A stretch of DNA of 6,800 bases from Nitrosospira multiformis (lineage in GTDB: Bacteria > Pseudomonadota > Gammaproteobacteria > Burkholderiales > UBA11063), in the NCBI GenBank assembly GCA_020726205.1, contig DYTA01000061.1:1-6800 (forward strand). Direction: 5' to 3'. The position numbers and the translations under genes are program-made. Each line of letters opens with the position of its first letter. Position 1 is the first letter of the stretch. Positions 1 to 6,063 of this stretch are shown piece after piece. The notes beneath the pieces were generated by a model, which ran no database searches, was not told the DNA's origin, and saw nothing but the letters and a program-made list of their open reading frames with translations.

Positions 1-6
1 TTTCAA

Positions 7-111
7 TTTGTAATCGTGTGTTTTTTTTGTGGAGTATTGCAATTTCAATTTGTAAAAGTATGATTTTTTTTTGTAAAAGTGTGATTTTCATTTGTAATAG
101 TGAGATTTCCG
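7..111. repeat. Degenerate 21-bp tandem repeat, five units
   Basis: Units can be laid out at 7-27, 28-48, 49-69, 70-90 and 91-111. Units 3 and 4 are the best preserved, both starting tttgtaaaag and continuing t-(a/g)-tgatttt. Units 1 and 5 keep tttgtaat and a GTG/GAG core. Unit 2 (28-48) is strongly diverged and is included mainly because it keeps the 21-bp register. The period is the same as half of the 42-bp repeat that follows, so both blocks may share one origin. Open frames cross it on both strands, but only because a 21-bp period repeats the same codons. Confidence 0.7.
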
Positions 112-125
112 AGTGGCGGTTGCCA

Positions 126-293
126 TTTTTTGCTGTGCGTAGGACGCTTTTTTTGTGGCAAATAGCATTTTTTGCTGTGCATCGTGCCTTTTTTTTGTGG
201 TAAATGCCATTTTTTGCTGTGCGTAGGACGCTTTTTTTGTGGCAGATGTCGTTTTTTGCTGTGCATCGTGCCTTTTTTTTGTGGCACACACGA
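126..293. repeat. 42-bp tandem repeat array, A-B-A-B order (84-bp higher-order unit)
   Basis: Four 42-bp units start at 126, 168, 210 and 252, each opening with ttttttgctgtgc. Units 1 and 3 (type A) continue gtaggacgc plus seven Ts. Units 2 and 4 (type B) continue atcgtgcc plus eight Ts. By hand count A1 and A2 match at about 38 of 42 positions, and B1 and B2 at about 37 of 42, with the differences in the last nine bases. Each unit holds two T-tracts (starts 126, 148, 168, 189, 210, 232, 252, 273), so T-runs recur every 20-22 bp. The period is a multiple of three, which leaves long open frames on both strands (plus strand PFFAVRRTLFLWQ-type repeats, minus strand lysine-rich repeats). Neither has a plausible start context or non-repetitive body, so I treat the array as non-coding. 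Confidence 0.9.
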
Positions 294-660
294 TTTACAA
301 AGCAAAACCTGAGAATATTCAAACAACTGTGTCTGAAAAAAAAGTTTATATTTGTTACTAAAAATACCTTGCTATGCCTAAAAACAGCCTTTTCGTGCAA
401 AAAAAGCTAGTTTTTATCTATTTTGATGATGATTACTTTGCTTTGCGAGTTGGTTAAATAAAGTAAAAAGCCTATGTATATGCCTTGCATAGTAGGCGCA
501 TTGTTTTTTGGCACTTGTGCTGCTTGCAAAATGCTGGGAGTGCTTTTGTTGTTTTTTAAATCCAGCCTTGTTCCTTAAACAAACTGCCCAAGTTGGCATA
601 AAAACGTTCAAAGTTGAAATCTTTTATATGCCTCATTAATATTATGCTTTAAAACATACG
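294..660. other. Intergenic region without a credible gene
   Basis: No frame here looks protein-coding. The longest open stretch is a 65-codon minus-strand frame (414-611), rich in K, Q, H and S, with no recognisable motif and crossing a dispersed repeat. The only structure supported is the left copy of the 42-bp dispersed repeat (510-551). The rest is AT-rich sequence with short homopolymers. Confidence 0.6.
510..551 (+). repeat. Dispersed 42-bp repeat, left copy
   Basis: This segment, starting ggcacttgtgctgcttgc, recurs in the same orientation at 5699-5740. The two align without gaps over 42 columns with three mismatches (533, 539 and 541), and the first 23 columns are identical. In this copy gcact (511-515) and agtgc (539-543) can pair. 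A T-rich stretch follows in both copies. A match of this length and complexity is very unlikely by chance, so it is probably a genome-dispersed intergenic element. Confidence 0.85.
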
Positions 661-666
661 AAAAAA

Positions 667-697
667 TTTTTTTTTATAAAAAAAAAAAATAACTTTG
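667..697 (+). promoter_or_regulatory. Candidate Bacteroidota-type promoter (TAACTTTG)
   Basis: TAACTTTG at 690-697 is an exact match to the Bacteroidota -7 consensus TAnnTTTG. The -33 region has no TTTG but is a run of nine Ts (667-675), followed by AT and twelve As (678-689). If used, transcription would begin near 704 and give gene 996-2216 a leader of roughly 290 nt. No nearer exact -7 match was found upstream of that gene. In DNA this AT-rich the motif is expected by chance about once per kilobase per strand, so support is modest. Confidence 0.35.
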
Positions 698-720
698 ACC
701 AAAATTTCAAATACTAAAAA

Positions 721-736
721 GTACCTGCGCAGGCAC
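721..736. promoter_or_regulatory. G+C-rich palindrome (cctgcgcagg core)
   Basis: A perfect 10-bp palindrome, cctgcgcagg, lies at 724-733. It extends to 16 bp (721-736) with one mismatched pair. It is the most G+C-rich spot for several hundred bases and sits shortly after the TAACTTTG motif, so it could be an operator or a leader hairpin. Nothing identifies a binding protein. Confidence 0.3.
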
Positions 737-857
737 ACATTTATAAACACGTACAATTAGAATTGAACATTAAATAGATGAACACTAATTTAATTGTACT
801 TAAACTTTAAAACAATATGAAGAAGAAAACATAAAAAAAACATCGGTACTACATGAT

Positions 858-873
858 TTCTACATATGTAGAA
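858..873. promoter_or_regulatory. 16-bp perfect palindrome, possible operator
   Basis: ttctacatatgtagaa is a perfect dyad with no spacer, 123 bp before the start of the lipoprotein gene at 996. A perfect 16-bp palindrome is uncommon by chance in a few hundred bases, and the spacing fits a dimeric regulator site or a leader hairpin. The regulator is unknown. Confidence 0.4.
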
Positions 874-899
874 TTTTTGCAAAAGAAATAATAAATAAA

Positions 900-939
900 A
901 GCCCGAGACATTTCCCCTGTCAAAGAACAATCTCGAGCT
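900..939 (+). promoter_or_regulatory. Inverted repeat in the leader of the lipoprotein gene
   Basis: agcccgaga (900-908) can pair with tctcgagct (931-939) in a 9-bp stem with a single C-A mismatch and a 22-nt loop. An alternative small hairpin, gaca (907-910) with tgtc (918-921), shares bases with the left arm, so the two structures exclude each other. It ends 56 nt before the ATG at 996. It has no T-run, so it is not a standard terminator. It could be a cis-regulatory leader structure, but it matches no riboswitch class I can recognise. Confidence 0.35.
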
Positions 940-995
940 AACTATTAACAGCTTTAGTATTACCAAAGACTGAAGCACAAAATTAAATAACTAAA

Positions 996-2216
996 ATGAA
1001 AAAAAAAATTAAAAGTGCATTATTTATAATGCTAGTAAGTGTGGTTACATTTGTTGCTTGTAATAAAGACGAAGTTAAAACGGCAACTGTTAAGAAAAAT
1101 GAGACTTCTGATATTTTTATCCCAACAAACAAAATTGAAGTAATAAATGGAATGCTTGTATTTGAAAGTAAAATGGCTTATGATGTTACAAAACTTGAAA
1201 TAAGTAATGCAAATAGGCACTCTGTAGATTTATGGGAAAACAAACTTGGAATAAAAACTCAGGCTAATATTTTTAATAAAGTAATTCTATCGGAAGATTC
1301 AATAAGCCATTATTATAAGTCTTTACCTGTTTCCGAACAAGAATATTGGTTTTCTCAGCCACAAATTCATTCTGAAAAATATTTAAATGCCCTTAACTCA
1401 GAAATTATTCATATAGTTACCGATAATAGCGGAAATAAATATTTTGATTTGAATTTGTATGATAACTCTGCCTCTAACTTGATAAATATTGAAGGTTTTG
1501 TTAAAATAGGAGATCAAATTCATCAATATACTAAAGATGCAATTAAAATAATAAAAGATGGAGATTTTAATAAAATTGAAACATTAAAAAATATAAATAA
1601 AACTTATCAAAAGGACAATATTATTGTAACTGTTTTTGATGACGAAAGAATCAAAAATATAAAAGGGGTAAATGGACATAATTGGACACAGTTTCCTATT
1701 GATTGGTTTTATCTTGACTTTAATTGGAGAAACAAACCACAAAAAAGAGTTAAAGTTTGGATTGATGGACATTCTGAATCGTATGGTTCTGGATATGGTA
1801 CTGATTGTACTGAATTTTTAAATTGTACCTTTATAATAAGAGCAGAAGCTCAAAATAAAAATTTTTGGGGAAACTGGGTATATACCGGAGATTATGTGCC
1901 AAGTTTTTCAATGAGTGCCAGTTGGTCTTATGAATATAGAGATTATTCATATGATACTGGTATTACATATGGTTGTGGGCTTTATGATGTAGTTAAAAGG
2001 AATGACTTACCTGCATATAGCTGCTCTGGAAACCCAAGTTATATGTGCCCAACTTCACCACACTCTTATTCTGCACCATCAGTTAATAATCTTTATCACA
2101 GCTTAACTCCTCATGGTGTTTGGTCTTCTTCCCCTAAATTCTTTAGTGATGCTTTTACTGTAAATGGGACTTTAACAGCCTATATTGATGGAATTAGGTT
2201 TGCTTATACTTGGTAA
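996..2216 (+). CDS. Putative surface-exposed lipoprotein, unknown function
   Basis: This is a 406-residue protein of no family I can name. It starts MKKKIKSA, followed by a hydrophobic stretch (8-20) and a lipobox-like FVAC with Cys22, so it should be exported and lipidated. The residues after the cysteine, NKDE, fit the K-plus-acidic surface-export signal described in Bacteroidota, which predicts display on the outside of the outer membrane. Residues about 46-220 look like one folded domain (NGMLVF at 51-56, IEGFVKIGDQIHQYTKD at 165-181). Residues about 225-406 differ: rich in Trp, Tyr, Ser and Gly, with five cysteines (271, 277, 327, 343, 351) that could form disulfides, and ending in an alternating, strand-like TAYIDGIRFAYTW. 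The start is supported by the signal peptide directly after it. There is no Shine-Dalgarno sequence, as is usual in this phylum. Ten consecutive As follow the ATG. A hairpin after the stop separates it from the receptor pair. It could be a binding protein, adhesin or secreted factor; no catalytic motif is visible. Confidence 0.88.
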   Translation: MKKKIKSALFIMLVSVVTFVACNKDEVKTATVKKNETSDIFIPTNKIEVINGMLVFESKMAYDVTKLEISNANRHSVDLWENKLGIKTQANIFNKVILSEDSISHYYKSLPVSEQEYWFSQPQIHSEKYLNALNSEIIHIVTDNSGNKYFDLNLYDNSASNLINIEGFVKIGDQIHQYTKDAIKIIKDGDFNKIETLKNINKTYQKDNIIVTVFDDERIKNIKGVNGHNWTQFPIDWFYLDFNWRNKPQKRVKVWIDGHSESYGSGYGTDCTEFLNCTFIIRAEAQNKNFWGNWVYTGDYVPSFSMSASWSYEYRDYSYDTGITYGCGLYDVVKRNDLPAYSCSGNPSYMCPTSPHSYSAPSVNNLYHSLTPHGVWSSSPKFFSDAFTVNGTLTAYIDGIRFAYTW

Positions 2217-2227
2217 TATATTGAAAA

Positions 2228-2253
2228 GGTCAGCAAGGGTAGTCTTGCTGACT
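2228..2253 (+). terminator. Intrinsic-type terminator hairpin after the lipoprotein gene
   Basis: gtcagcaag (2229-2237) and cttgctgac (2244-2252) form a perfect 9-bp stem with a 6-nt loop, extended by a G-T pair at 2228/2253. It begins 12 bp after the stop at 2216. The tail (taattaatattattattg) is AT-rich but not a pure T-run, so termination may be partial. It makes the lipoprotein gene and the downstream pair separate transcription units, or a unit with attenuated read-through. Confidence 0.75.
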
Positions 2254-2313
2254 AATTAATATTATTATTGTACAATAAATGGTAACGTGATTTTAGTATT
2301 AGATAATTTTATA

Positions 2314-3267
2314 ATGAAGAACCTCATTTTCTCTGTAATTACAATCATTCTATTAAATTCAAACTGTTCAAAAGAAATCGAATTTAAACAACAGTCTATT
2401 GAAAAAAAACTTGTTTTAAACGGTTTCATTTGTCCGGATAGTTTAATTTCTGTAAATGTAAGAAGGACTATAGGCATATTATCTAATGAAAGTTCAATTG
2501 TTGAAAATGCAACAGTTTCTTTATACAAAAACAATAAATTTATAGAAAACTTAGAGTATATTAGTAAAGGTAACTATAAATCAAGTAGTATATTTCCCCA
2601 AGTTGATAGTATTTATACAGTGAAAGTTGAATTAGAGAGTTATCCTACAATTTTTGCTTCGGATACTATTCCAAAGCAAACGCCTATTATTAATGGAACA
2701 AAAACAACAGGTAATACTTATGACGAATATGGCGATCCTCATCATGACTATGAATTCGAATTTTCTGATGCATTAAGCAAAAATTATTATGAATTGTTTT
2801 TTATTCAACAAACGTTTCCTTATCAATATGACTCATTGTATTGGATTTATTTTCAAATTGGTCTTGAAGTTGCTGACCCCGTTTTAAAATCAGATAGCGA
2901 ATTAGATACTAACCCTTACACATATATTTTTTCAGATAGATATTTCAATGGTAAAATTTATAAAATGAAAAATAAATTTAGGGCAGCAGTTTGTGGCGGA
3001 GAATTCAAAGCAGCCTTTGCCCCAACTGAAAAAGATAATTATGTAATTCTACGAACAACAAGTTTGGTTTATTTTAATTATAGGAAGTATTGGATACGGC
3101 ATAAATACAACCAACAAGAAGGAGATGTTGTTGAATATCCGTTATTTTCGATTTTTATTGGTACACCTGTGGATATGTATAGCAATGTAGAAAATGGCTA
3201 TGGGATTTTTGCAGCCTATAACCAAACTTATTTTAAATTAAAAGTAATTAATATTCCTCAAAAATAG
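2314..3267 (+). CDS. DUF4249 family outer-membrane lipoprotein
   Basis: The ATG at 2314 gives 317 residues. A GTG at 2287 in the same frame would add nine residues before the signal peptide, so I prefer the ATG. MKNLIFSVITIILL leads to LNSNC, with lipidated Cys18. The pattern fits DUF4249, a Bacteroidota-specific family: a short post-cysteine segment, an early beta-sandwich-like part (KKLVLNGFI at 31-39, VENATVSLYKN at 63-73, YTVKVELESYPT at 101-112, then SDTIP), and near the end PVDMYSNVENGYGIFAAY (285-302), whose 'N-V-E-N/G-G-x-G-I/Y-F' is the most characteristic piece. DUF4249 genes commonly neighbour TonB-dependent receptors, and here the receptor starts 20 bp downstream, so the two are probably co-transcribed. 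Its role is inferred as an accessory lipoprotein of that receptor. Substrate and mechanism are unknown. SKEIE after the cysteine is acidic, a weaker match to a surface-export signal. Confidence 0.88.
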   Translation: MKNLIFSVITIILLNSNCSKEIEFKQQSIEKKLVLNGFICPDSLISVNVRRTIGILSNESSIVENATVSLYKNNKFIENLEYISKGNYKSSSIFPQVDSIYTVKVELESYPTIFASDTIPKQTPIINGTKTTGNTYDEYGDPHHDYEFEFSDALSKNYYELFFIQQTFPYQYDSLYWIYFQIGLEVADPVLKSDSELDTNPYTYIFSDRYFNGKIYKMKNKFRAAVCGGEFKAAFAPTEKDNYVILRTTSLVYFNYRKYWIRHKYNQQEGDVVEYPLFSIFIGTPVDMYSNVENGYGIFAAYNQTYFKLKVINIPQK

Positions 3268-3287
3268 GCAAAACGTAGCTAAAACTC

Positions 3288-5654
3288 ATGAAATATTTAG
3301 TATCCATTATTTTTTTATTTGCCCAGTCTTTTATCTACTCTCAAGTTATTGTTAGTGGTTTTATTGAAGATAATCAAAGTAAAGAACAATTACCGGGTGT
3401 TCATATTTACAATTCTTCCAATAAACAAGGAATTATTTCTAACTCATTTGGTTTTTATAGTTTACATATTCCTATAAATGACACAATACAATTAACTTTT
3501 AGTTATCTGGGTTATCAAAAACAAATACTTGATATTTGTTTACACGAAAATAAAGAGTTAAACATACAATTAAAGAAAGGTTTATATTTAAGTGAAGTAG
3601 TTGTTTTGGCACAAAAAGATATTGTAAATACTCCTCAAATGAGTGTTTTGAATATTCCAGTTCAAGAATTAAAACAATTGCCTTCGTTAATGGGCGAAGT
3701 TGATGTTTTAAGAGCTTTCCAATTAATGCCGGGTATTCAAAGTGGGAAAGAAGGAACTAGTAATATTTATGTAAGAGGTGGTAGTTCGGATCAAAACCTT
3801 ATTCTTATTGATGACATTCCTTTATACTATGTAAATCATATTGGGGGATTTATTTCAGTTTTTAATACAGAGGCAATTAAAAATATAGATCTTTATAAAG
3901 GTGGTTTTCCGGCACGTTATGGTGGTAGATTATCGTCAATAATGGATATTAGAATGAAAGAAGGCAATATGTCAGAATTTACCGGAAGCTATACATTAGG
4001 TATAATTACAAGTAAACTGACCATTGAAGGTCCTATAAAAACAAATAAATCATCATTTATAATTTCTGCAAGACGCAGTTTATTTGATTTGTTTACACGT
4101 GCTTTTCAATACTTAAATTCACAAGGCAAATTTTCGGCAGGCTATACACTTTATGACTTAAATGCTAAAATTAACCAGATAATTAATAAAAAGAACAGAC
4201 TTTACTTTAGCCTATATTCAGGCAGAGATAGACTTTTTGTTAATCAAAAAGACTACACTACTAGTGCGGAATATCCATATAAACTTAAAAGTGAAAGTGA
4301 TTTGAATTGGGGAAACCATAACTTTTCATTTCGCTGGAATCACCTTTATAATAGCAATTTGTTTAGCAATTTAACCGTAGGTTACACAAAATTCTTTTAT
4401 AATTCAGAATCTGATATTTTCAAAGCAGATAAAGAAACAGGTAATAAAATTGGAACTATTTCTAATCATTTTAATTCAAAAATTAATGATATTATCGGAA
4501 AAATTGATTTTGATTATTATTTAGAAAAACATCAAATTAAATTTGGAAGTGGAGTAATTGCTCATCAGTTTAATCCAACTATGAATAAGTTTGTTCAAAA
4601 TGGAACTCAAGAACAAAATATAGATACATCATTTGGTTCTCCACAAATAAACACGATTGAACTATACTCATATTTTGAAGACGAATTTCAACTTACAAAA
4701 AGCTTTTCAGTAAATCTAGGTTTGCACTTAAATGCTTTACTGGAAAGTAATTTTCCTATTTTTTCAATTGAGCCACGGTTTATAAGTAATTATAAATTTA
4801 ACAGAAATTTATCAATAAAATCTTCCTTTTCACAAATGTCGCAAGCCGTTCATCTTTTATCGAATAACGACGCCGGTTTACCTACCGATTTATGGGTGCC
4901 TGCAACTAAAGATGTTCCTAATGAAAAGTCATCGCTTTTTGCAGTTGGTTTTGCGGGGAAAATAAATAAAAAACATAGCATAGATTGGAGTCTCGAAGCA
5001 TTTTATAAAACGATGAGTAATTTGATAGAATTCAACGAAGGTGCATCTTTCTTTTCAGGAACAACGGATTGGTCAAAAAAAGTAGAAAAAGATGGAACAG
5101 GAAAAGTTTTAGGCTTAGAATTGCTGCTCCATAAAAAAAATGGAAATACTACCGGTTGGATTTCTTATGCTCTTTCAAAAAACATGCGTAGGTTCGAGAA
5201 TTTGAATTCGGGTAAGCCTTTTCCGTATAAATTTGATAGACGGCATGAAATTTCGATTGTATTAAATCATAAATTTAATGAAAAGATACACCTTTCAACT
5301 TCTTGGGTGTTTTCAAGTGGAACAGCTATAAGTTTACCATCTACAAAATACGAACTTTATGTTTTAGATTGGCAAGATAATCAAAGAATTGGCTATATTT
5401 ATGATGAGGTGCATTTATATGGCGAACGAAATAATTACCGAACACCTACTTATCATAGATTAGATATAAATTTGAATTTTACAAAAACAGTTCCAAAAGG
5501 AATACGAGTTTTCTCTCTAGGTGCGTATAATGCCTATAGTCGCTTAAATCCTTATTATTTATATTTTGATTATGATAGTGAGGGACAAAGGAAATTATAT
5601 TCATTTAGCCTTTTTCCGATAATTCCTTCAATTAGTTATAGTTTACAATTTTAA
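3288..5654 (+). CDS. TonB-dependent outer-membrane receptor with carboxypeptidase-regulatory-like N-terminal domain
   Basis: This 788-residue protein is a full-length outer-membrane active transporter of the TonB-dependent family. Residues 1-18 are a Sec signal peptide. Residues about 20-107 form the carboxypeptidase-regulatory-like beta-sandwich common in Bacteroidota receptors (PGVHIY at 36-41, SFGFYSL at 53-59, SYLGYQ at 72-77, LSEVVV at 101-106). The plug spans about 117-228, with DVLRAFQLMPGIQSG, IYVRGGSSDQNLILIDDIP (160-178) and YKGGFPARYGGRLSS (203-217). The rest is the 22-stranded-type barrel, with DLWVPATK (534-541), FDRRHE (649-654), NAYSRLNPYYLYF (748-760) and a C-terminal Phe as in the barrel-insertion signal. 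It would import a substrate using TonB-ExbB-ExbD energy. The partner is a DUF4249 protein, not a SusD homologue, so this is not a classical SusC/SusD glycan pair. No catalytic residues and no substrate clue are visible. I see no frameshift or internal truncation. Confidence 0.95.
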   Translation: MKYLVSIIFLFAQSFIYSQVIVSGFIEDNQSKEQLPGVHIYNSSNKQGIISNSFGFYSLHIPINDTIQLTFSYLGYQKQILDICLHENKELNIQLKKGLYLSEVVVLAQKDIVNTPQMSVLNIPVQELKQLPSLMGEVDVLRAFQLMPGIQSGKEGTSNIYVRGGSSDQNLILIDDIPLYYVNHIGGFISVFNTEAIKNIDLYKGGFPARYGGRLSSIMDIRMKEGNMSEFTGSYTLGIITSKLTIEGPIKTNKSSFIISARRSLFDLFTRAFQYLNSQGKFSAGYTLYDLNAKINQIINKKNRLYFSLYSGRDRLFVNQKDYTTSAEYPYKLKSESDLNWGNHNFSFRWNHLYNSNLFSNLTVGYTKFFYNSESDIFKADKETGNKIGTISNHFNSKINDIIGKIDFDYYLEKHQIKFGSGVIAHQFNPTMNKFVQNGTQEQNIDTSFGSPQINTIELYSYFEDEFQLTKSFSVNLGLHLNALLESNFPIFSIEPRFISNYKFNRNLSIKSSFSQMSQAVHLLSNNDAGLPTDLWVPATKDVPNEKSSLFAVGFAGKINKKHSIDWSLEAFYKTMSNLIEFNEGASFFSGTTDWSKKVEKDGTGKVLGLELLLHKKNGNTTGWISYALSKNMRRFENLNSGKPFPYKFDRRHEISIVLNHKFNEKIHLSTSWVFSSGTAISLPSTKYELYVLDWQDNQRIGYIYDEVHLYGERNNYRTPTYHRLDINLNFTKTVPKGIRVFSLGAYNAYSRLNPYYLYFDYDSEGQRKLYSFSLFPIIPSISYSLQF

Positions 5655-5682
5655 AAATAAGAAGTTTCTTTTCCCCCAAAAT

Positions 5683-5750
5683 AGCACCGTAAAGTGCGGG
5701 CACTTGTGCTGCTTGCAAAATACTGGGTGAGCTTTTGTTGGTTTTTTTTA
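5683..5750 (+). terminator. Bulged hairpin plus T-run, likely terminator of the DUF4249-receptor operon
   Basis: agcac (5683-5687) pairs with gtgct (5706-5710), and aagtgc (5692-5697) pairs with gcactt (5700-5705), giving an 11-pair stem with a 4-nt bulge and a tight loop. It starts 29 nt after the receptor stop. A strong T-run (5742-5749) follows, but about 30 nt downstream of the stem, further than in a canonical intrinsic terminator. The right half of the hairpin belongs to the dispersed 42-bp repeat, so the element may supply the termination function. Confidence 0.5.
5699..5740 (+). repeat. Dispersed 42-bp repeat, right copy
   Basis: This is the same-orientation copy of 510-551, with 39 of 42 aligned positions identical and a T-rich stretch after it. 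The two copies lie 5,189 bp apart and bracket the three plus-strand genes. Here the repeat is merged with upstream sequence into a hairpin. The pairing between its own two ends (gcact/agtgc in the left copy) is lost, because the right arm reads tgagc. Confidence 0.85.
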
Positions 5751-6063
5751 CTTTTCCTTCTTCTCACTTAATTTTTTTTATTCCACTTTTTTTTTATTTT
5801 TGCAATAGGTATATATTTTTTATAAATGATAGCTCCTCATAAATGTATATCTATATAGGAAAAAAGTAAAAGTAACTTGCTGGGTACGGTTCACAAGGTG
5901 CGTATGCTAGTAGGTGAAGCAATCCAAAACACCCTAACAAATAAATACTTACTCAAAGCGAAAAATATTAAGCAATATTTGTTTCGAAATACCAAATTAT
6001 TTGCCAGCTACAAAAGATTTTAAAATTTGTGAAACAAAGAACTAACAACTAACTGATTATAAA
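5751..6063. other. Intergenic region, no supported gene
   Basis: The region is AT-rich. It holds a TATTTTTG promoter-like match (5795-5802), a slightly more G+C-rich patch at about 5879-5935, a 39-codon open frame (5904-6023) with no recognisable product, and a small perfect hairpin, aaatatt-aagc-aatattt (5963-5980). The hairpin could serve as a weak bidirectional end between the plus-strand operon and the minus-strand pseudogene, but it has little G+C content. No RNA gene was recognised. Confidence 0.5.
5795..5802 (+). promoter_or_regulatory. TAnnTTTG match (TATTTTTG), weak promoter candidate
   Basis: TATTTTTG matches the Bacteroidota -7 consensus exactly, and T-rich sequence lies where a -33 element would be. 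The only thing downstream on this strand is the doubtful 39-codon frame at 5904-6023. Since such a match is expected about once per kilobase here, it may well be chance. Confidence 0.2.

Noticed and set aside
126..293. CRISPR array
   Set aside because: The regularly spaced 42-bp units are contiguous tandem copies, with no unique spacers between repeats and no cas genes in the window.
45..326. Lysine/histidine-rich minus-strand frames (93 and 67 codons) over the repeat array
   Set aside because: Two different frames on the same strand, and frames on the other strand, are all open because the period is a multiple of three and the unit lacks stops. There is no unique body, signal or initiation context.
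18..410. Plus-strand hydrophobic repeat frames (PFFAVRRTLFLWQ-type) over the array
   Set aside because: They are interrupted by a stop at 201-203 and are explained entirely by translating the T-rich repeat.
414..611. 65-codon minus-strand frame as a gene
   Set aside because: It overlaps the dispersed repeat, has a low-complexity composition and shows no recognisable domain. The other copy of the repeat is not in a similar frame.
790..978. 62-codon minus-strand frame upstream of the lipoprotein gene
   Set aside because: It lies antisense to the likely leader, and its hydrophobic F/L content comes from AT-rich sequence. No supporting start signal.
2263..2270. TATTATTG as a promoter for the DUF4249-receptor pair
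   Set aside because: It has one mismatch to TAnnTTTG, no -33 element at the right distance, and lies in the AT-rich tail of the terminator hairpin. It is possible but not supported.
2287..2313. GTG start for the DUF4249 gene
   Set aside because: It would put nine extra residues before an otherwise well-placed lipoprotein signal peptide. The ATG at 2314 gives a lipobox cysteine at residue 18.
3288..5654. SusC-type glycan receptor
   Set aside because: No SusD-like gene is adjacent and the partner is DUF4249, so a polysaccharide-utilisation assignment is not justified.
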